A stretch of 64,000 nucleotides of DNA from Bdellovibrio bacteriovorus (GTDB lineage Bacteria; Bdellovibrionota; Bdellovibrionia; Bdellovibrionales; Bdellovibrionaceae). The DNA is taken from assembly GCF_001592735.1 (NCBI RefSeq), contig NZ_LUKE01000001.1:186001-250000 (forward strand). The letters run 5' to 3'. Positions 60,484-64,000 of the stretch are shown here, piece by piece. Under the pieces are notes generated by a model, which made no database searches, was not told the DNA's origin, and worked only from the letters and a program-made list of their open reading frames with translations. Position numbers and translations under genes: made by a program. The first letter of the stretch is position 1. Every line of letters begins with the position of its first letter.

Positions 60484-60930
60484 CTAAGAAGGCTTCGCAG
60501 CGCCTTTGCCACCTTTTTTAGCGGCAAGTTCTTCAGGCGACATCCCCCAAGGAGATCCGCCTTTTTTATCACCTTTACCACCGCCCTGACGGCCTCCTTT
60601 ACCTGCAGGTTTTGCATTTTTATCAAATGCTGGTTTTGGTGCAGAAAGGAATTCTGGGATGTAGTGGTGTTCTTCGACTTTTACAGATTTAGCTGGGATG
60701 TTTTCACCTTCAGCCAAAGTTGCTACGAAAACGCGTTTCAAGTTTGCAGAGTTGTCGTTCGCGACATTTAATGCATTCACGAAATATTTTAATTTATCAC
60801 CTTCAAGTTTGAAAGTTTCCCCTAAGCTGGCTTCGATTTCTTCGGGAGTTTTGCCCGCTGTTGTAAGAGCCGTTTTGGCCGCCAGTGCTTTCATCAATGT
60901 GTAGCTTGGAAATTCTGTTACTAATTTCAT
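60484..60930 (-). CDS. Basic Gly/Lys-rich protein of unknown function
   Basis: A 148-residue cytoplasmic protein. The first 95 residues are a folded-looking alpha/beta region (SYTLMKALAAKTALTTAGKT, KYFVNALNVANDNSANLKRV), and the last 40 are a low-complexity GKGG/KGDKKGG tail. The tail resembles RNA-binding tails and suggests nucleic-acid or ribosome association, but this is only suggestive. No family recognised. Confidence 0.72.
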   Translation of the reverse strand: MKLVTEFPSYTLMKALAAKTALTTAGKTPEEIEASLGETFKLEGDKLKYFVNALNVANDNSANLKRVFVATLAEGENIPAKSVKVEEHHYIPEFLSAPKPAFDKNAKPAGKGGRQGGGKGDKKGGSPWGMSPEELAAKKGGKGAAKPS

Positions 60931-61112
60931 AGTGATAATCCTTATTTGGGGTTTGAAAACCCATATTTGATGGATACGCCTTAAGTGGTCAAGAACTCCG
61001 ATGTTTTATTCTTAGTTAGACGCGTCAAACGGCCAAATATTGCAAGAACACCTTGATCAAAGCCTGTGGAAAATAAAAACTTATACTAGTTTACTTTATC
61101 TTGGAGCGGCCT

Positions 61113-61865
61113 ATGAAACTTATCTGGATTCTGCTTTTTATACTCCCTTTGCAAGTATTTGCCGAAGGTCCCCCCTCAGGCAGATTTGAATTTATCGCTT
61201 TTAAAGATTCCCTGGTGGCTTTTGAGCTGCGGGAAATGAAGTATATCGGTGATGAGGGCAAGGTCACTTTGTATCAGCTGGATGCTAAGACTTGGAACCT
61301 GTCTGTTATTGATCAAAAGACCTATGATAAAAACTTCGGTTCAGCCAAAAAACACATGGCGATTTCGATGGACCATGTCTTCGGCTCACCTGAAAAGACG
61401 ATAACACTCACTTCAGGAGATGTCCTAAAGATTAAATACGAGAACTGCAAAACCATTGAATGGTCTACGACCTGTAAAAAGCAGATCTTAACTTTTAATA
61501 AAGAGACATTCACGCTCACTCCGCCCTGCAAACAAGATGAGTGCAATATTTTGGTGGCGGCCAAATGGGGTCAACAATTATGGCTGGGACAAGCCGTCCT
61601 TGGCGAGCTTCAGTGGTACGGGAAAGGCTTTCGAGTCGAGGACCTAAATACCAAAAAATCTGTTTTTAACTCAGATAAAATCATGAAAGACCGAACGCTG
61701 ATCCATATTCTGGCGTTAAACCCCAAAGAAGACCAAATGTGGGCCTTTAGCGATCAGGGCATCTACGTCTTTGATAAATCATTTAAAGAAATCCACCACT
61801 GCCCCCTGGTCACCCCGATGGATGCCTCGGGCAGCTTTAAGTTCCGTTGTGGAGATAAGAACTAA
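61113..61865 (+). CDS. Secreted protein of unknown function
   Basis: A 250-residue protein. The start at 61113 follows GGAGCGGCCT and gives the signal MKLIWILLFILPLQVFA. The mature part has repeated short strands with Cys pairs (ENCKTIEWSTTCKKQ, PPCKQDECN), reading like a beta-propeller-type fold (ALNPKEDQMWAFSDQGIYVF near the end). No enzyme motif found. It overlaps the convergent VTC gene by 4 bp. Confidence 0.75.
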   Translation: MKLIWILLFILPLQVFAEGPPSGRFEFIAFKDSLVAFELREMKYIGDEGKVTLYQLDAKTWNLSVIDQKTYDKNFGSAKKHMAISMDHVFGSPEKTITLTSGDVLKIKYENCKTIEWSTTCKKQILTFNKETFTLTPPCKQDECNILVAAKWGQQLWLGQAVLGELQWYGKGFRVEDLNTKKSVFNSDKIMKDRTLIHILALNPKEDQMWAFSDQGIYVFDKSFKEIHHCPLVTPMDASGSFKFRCGDKN

Positions 61866-62665
61866 TAAGGTCCAAAATGAGGGATGCGGCCTAAAACAAA
61901 TTCCCCAGCATGATCGATGGAAAAGCATTCTTTCATGCTGCCTTCAAATTTTGAAAAACCGCCGCGCACCAAGTTAAAACGGCGGATCAAGTCCACAATC
62001 CATACCGGAATTTTGCGCTCGCATTTAAGTTCTAAGACAACGTTCATCCCCGGTTGCCCAAAAGCACCGGGATGGTCATAATTCAACATCGGTGCCGCTG
62101 CCGGGTTGACATTGTATTCAGTTTCTTCGCGATAGCGCATAAAACGATCAAAAGTCACCCGAGCATAATCATCGATATTTGAAATATAGGCCTTGCGGCG
62201 ATACTGAGTTAAGATCGTGGGGTTTGCTCCATAAGTGCGGGTCAAACCTAAAAAATACTGCAAGTGCGTGTCTTCCTCGGGATCAAAGCTTTGAGGCTTC
62301 GAAGGATCTGTGATGATCTCACCCCAGTTTTCAATGGGAACTTTGCCTCGGCGCTTTTTACTGAAGTCGCCGATTTTCTCTTTGGTTTCAAAATAATAAG
62401 GTGCTTTCGGCTGATCGCCATAAGAGCGCACGCGCAGACTGTACCTTCCCGTTTGGTTGTCTTTGTGTCTTAAGAAATAAAAGCTGGGCGTTTCAAAATA
62501 AAGACTGTTTATCGTGTAGAAACCATCGTGAGAAATCTGGGAATAGTAATCTAAATCACAAAAACTTTCGACATAACGAGAAATCGGTTCCACCATGGAA
62601 AAGGGAATCAAGTATTTGAGCTCATAGCGCTCTAAAACTAAAGGTGAAACCGGTTTTACGGACAT
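61862..62665 (-). CDS. VTC-domain protein
   Basis: A 267-residue VTC (vacuolar transporter chaperone-type) domain: ERYELKYLIPFSMVEPISRY, NSLYFETPSFYFLRHKD, RYSLRVRSYGD, YYFETKEKIG and LELKCERKIPVWI with the basic tunnel residues R and K on strands. In VTC4 this tunnel makes polyphosphate from ATP; bacterial members are often near CotH or DUF4956 genes, but here it lies next to a TolC-like gene. Polyphosphate synthesis is plausible and not demonstrated. Confidence 0.9.
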   Translation of the reverse strand: MSVKPVSPLVLERYELKYLIPFSMVEPISRYVESFCDLDYYSQISHDGFYTINSLYFETPSFYFLRHKDNQTGRYSLRVRSYGDQPKAPYYFETKEKIGDFSKKRRGKVPIENWGEIITDPSKPQSFDPEEDTHLQYFLGLTRTYGANPTILTQYRRKAYISNIDDYARVTFDRFMRYREETEYNVNPAAAPMLNYDHPGAFGQPGMNVVLELKCERKIPVWIVDLIRRFNLVRGGFSKFEGSMKECFSIDHAGEFVLGRIPHFGPY

Positions 62666-63885
62666 TACAAAATCCTTTTTTGGGATTTCGAAAAATGATT
62701 CACTTCGGGCTGATTTACCAAGGTCGCGGATTCATGCAAGTACACGATATACAAAGCCCGAATGCGGTACTCTAAGTCTAAAAGCTGTTCGCGGCTTTCA
62801 TACCAACCACGCTGCAGTTCTAAGGCTAACATGGGATCGGTGGCCGCAATGGACTTACTCGCTTTGCGCATTTGCTCTGGACTCATTGCCGATAAGGAGT
62901 TTTGTAAAGTCTCATGCACCTTTAACAATGTCTTAAGCTCAATCACGGAATTTTTAAATTCCCTTTCAGAGACCTTCACGGTTTCAATCAAGCTGGCCTT
63001 GTCACGAAGATCACGGGCTTCTTTGCTGACGCGACTTAAATTGGGTGCCGAGGCAAAGGGCAAGTTAAACGCAAATTCAAAACCATAGATGGTTTCTTTT
63101 TGGACGTCAGATATGGACACTTCCAAATGATCAAACCACTTTTCATCACGGGCTCGTTCGTAATTCATTCCCGCGCGTGAAGCGATTAAATCCATTTCGG
63201 CGGTCTGAGCAGAAAGAGTTTTTGAAGTGTCAGTGTCCGCGGCCGCGTCGAGCTTTTGTTTTAAGTCTTGAATACTTGCAAAATCACTGAGATCAAAACT
63301 TTCAATATTACCTAAAGAAAGATCTTTGAGTTCGGCTTGCAGTTTTTGATAATCCCGTTCGCTGTCGGCGATCTTGATATTGATTTTATCAAGGTCCGCT
63401 TTGTTTTTTAGGTAAGATTTTAATTCGGCCCGATCTTTTTGCGCACTGTAAGACAACGCCCGCGACGCTTTCTTACCGACCTCCGCAAAACGATCTGATA
63501 TTTCTTTTTTTTCTTTAAACAACGCAATCCGCGCTAAAAGATCATAGCGGCTTGATAAAAGCTGTGACAACATCGCGGCTTGTGCGGCTTTTTCATTTTT
63601 CTCTAAAGAGCTTTGGAATTCTTGGGTGGTGCGATGCTCAGTGTATCCTTTAGGATAAAACCGCAACGCGTATTTCACGTCGTCTTGTTCAAGCTGACCA
63701 CGGTCAATGCGCAAATCCGCTTTTTCGAGCGGATTTATACTTTTGGCATCGCTGACAATTTTTACGGACTCTTGATGTAGCTTTAAGCGCGGGTCTTTCC
63801 ATACCGGACGTAAAGCGTCCTCGGGCGCTGCCGCCAAAACAAAGCTTGGCAGAAGGCTTAAAACAAAAAAACCTTGGCGGATCAT
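62665..63885 (-). CDS. TolC-like outer-membrane protein
   Basis: A 406-residue protein with a signal peptide (MIRQGFFVLSLLPSFVLA), then long amphipathic helices with heptad patterns (residues 100-210 and 230-390), as in TolC/OMF family members. The hallmark beta-barrel segments are less evident, so it may be a divergent OMF or a periplasmic coiled-coil protein. It shares one base with the VTC gene start region and overlaps the next upstream gene by 4 bp (ATGA). Confidence 0.7.
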   Translation of the reverse strand: MIRQGFFVLSLLPSFVLAAAPEDALRPVWKDPRLKLHQESVKIVSDAKSINPLEKADLRIDRGQLEQDDVKYALRFYPKGYTEHRTTQEFQSSLEKNEKAAQAAMLSQLLSSRYDLLARIALFKEKKEISDRFAEVGKKASRALSYSAQKDRAELKSYLKNKADLDKINIKIADSERDYQKLQAELKDLSLGNIESFDLSDFASIQDLKQKLDAAADTDTSKTLSAQTAEMDLIASRAGMNYERARDEKWFDHLEVSISDVQKETIYGFEFAFNLPFASAPNLSRVSKEARDLRDKASLIETVKVSEREFKNSVIELKTLLKVHETLQNSLSAMSPEQMRKASKSIAATDPMLALELQRGWYESREQLLDLEYRIRALYIVYLHESATLVNQPEVNHFSKSQKRIL

Positions 63886-64000
63886 TTGACCTCTACCTTA
63901 GCAAAAAGAGCCGTGTCATTTTTTTCATCAAACGTCACCATCAATGATCGTTGGTGAGTATTAAAGGCCAAGCCTTCAGGCTTAACACCTTTAAAGAATT
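63882..64000 (-). CDS. Partial gene, probable extracytoplasmic beta-propeller-like protein (C-terminus only)
   Basis: The last 38 codons of a gene continuing beyond the right edge: GVKPEGLAFNTHQRSLMVTF, DEKNDTALFAKVEVK then TGA overlapping the TolC-like start as ATGA. The PEGLAF motif is common at strand turns of beta-propeller proteins. The overlap indicates it is upstream in the same operon as the TolC-like and VTC genes. Confidence 0.6.
   Translation of the reverse strand, partial: FFKGVKPEGLAFNTHQRSLMVTFDEKNDTALFAKVEVK

Overview
This window reads as chromosomal DNA of a Bdellovibrio-like predatory bacterium (Bdellovibrionota). The evidence is three regulators of the TIGR02147 HTH family, three long phage-tail-like fibre genes of the 'mosaic adhesive trimer' type known from Bdellovibrio bacteriovorus, a spoVG gene, many small secreted proteins and lipoproteins, and a complete Bat operon. 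Assignment is by recognition of protein families; no database search was run. No prophage, CRISPR array, rRNA or intact insertion sequence was seen.

Layout. 1-9.8 kb: housekeeping and envelope genes (SIMPL protein, OmpA/glycine-zipper lipoprotein, HD hydrolase, Tat-exported FAD oxidoreductase, DUF2007 protein, extracellular solute-binding protein, aconitase, sirtuin, secreted trypsin-like protease). 9.8-17.4 kb: a tightly overlapping minus-strand operon moxR - DUF58 - DUF4381-like - batA - batB - batC - batD, with a 103-bp palindromic repeat embedded in the 5' end of batD. 17.5-22.6 kb: an HtpX-like protein with a substituted catalytic Glu, a DUF1844 protein, a DegP-like protease, spoVG, a candidate four-way-junction RNA with a UUCG terminator, a TIGR02147 regulator and a secreted protein. 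22.9-26.8 kb: tRNA-Gln followed by accessory-looking genes (hydrolase/MarR pair, acetyltransferase, RND-pump remnant, reductase/TetR pair).

26.8-41.7 kb is the most distinctive region: a secreted protein plus TIGR02147 regulator, then three large surface-fibre genes sharing an N-terminal module but carrying different C-terminal tips. Two fibres are followed by a 4-bp-overlapping gene for a secreted, 20-22-cysteine protein. These two partners share a 16-cysteine scaffold and differ in their C-termini. Another TIGR02147 regulator closes the region. A palindrome, TTCACA-N3-TGTGAA, recurs about 80-90 bp before the start codons of fibre 1, fibre 2, the secreted/TIGR02147 operon and the last TIGR02147 gene, suggesting one regulon. 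This fibre + cysteine-rich partner + TIGR02147 arrangement is the best candidate here for an undescribed system.

41.7-52.6 kb: a candidate structured RNA, a PqiA-like membrane protein, a PNPOx-like protein and a carotenoid locus. In the latter a MerR/B12-binding regulator of the CarH family, lacking the usual photoreceptor Trp, is divergent from crtE - fatty-acid hydroxylase - crtI - crtB - lycopene cyclase - crtZ. The predicted product is zeaxanthin or a derivative. A TPR lipoprotein starting with TTG follows. 52.6-64 kb: mixed metabolic and envelope genes, including tandem secreted alpha/beta hydrolases, a thermolysin-like lipoprotein, DoxX, DUF2062, DUF1295, a VTC-domain protein and a TolC-like protein; the window ends inside another gene.
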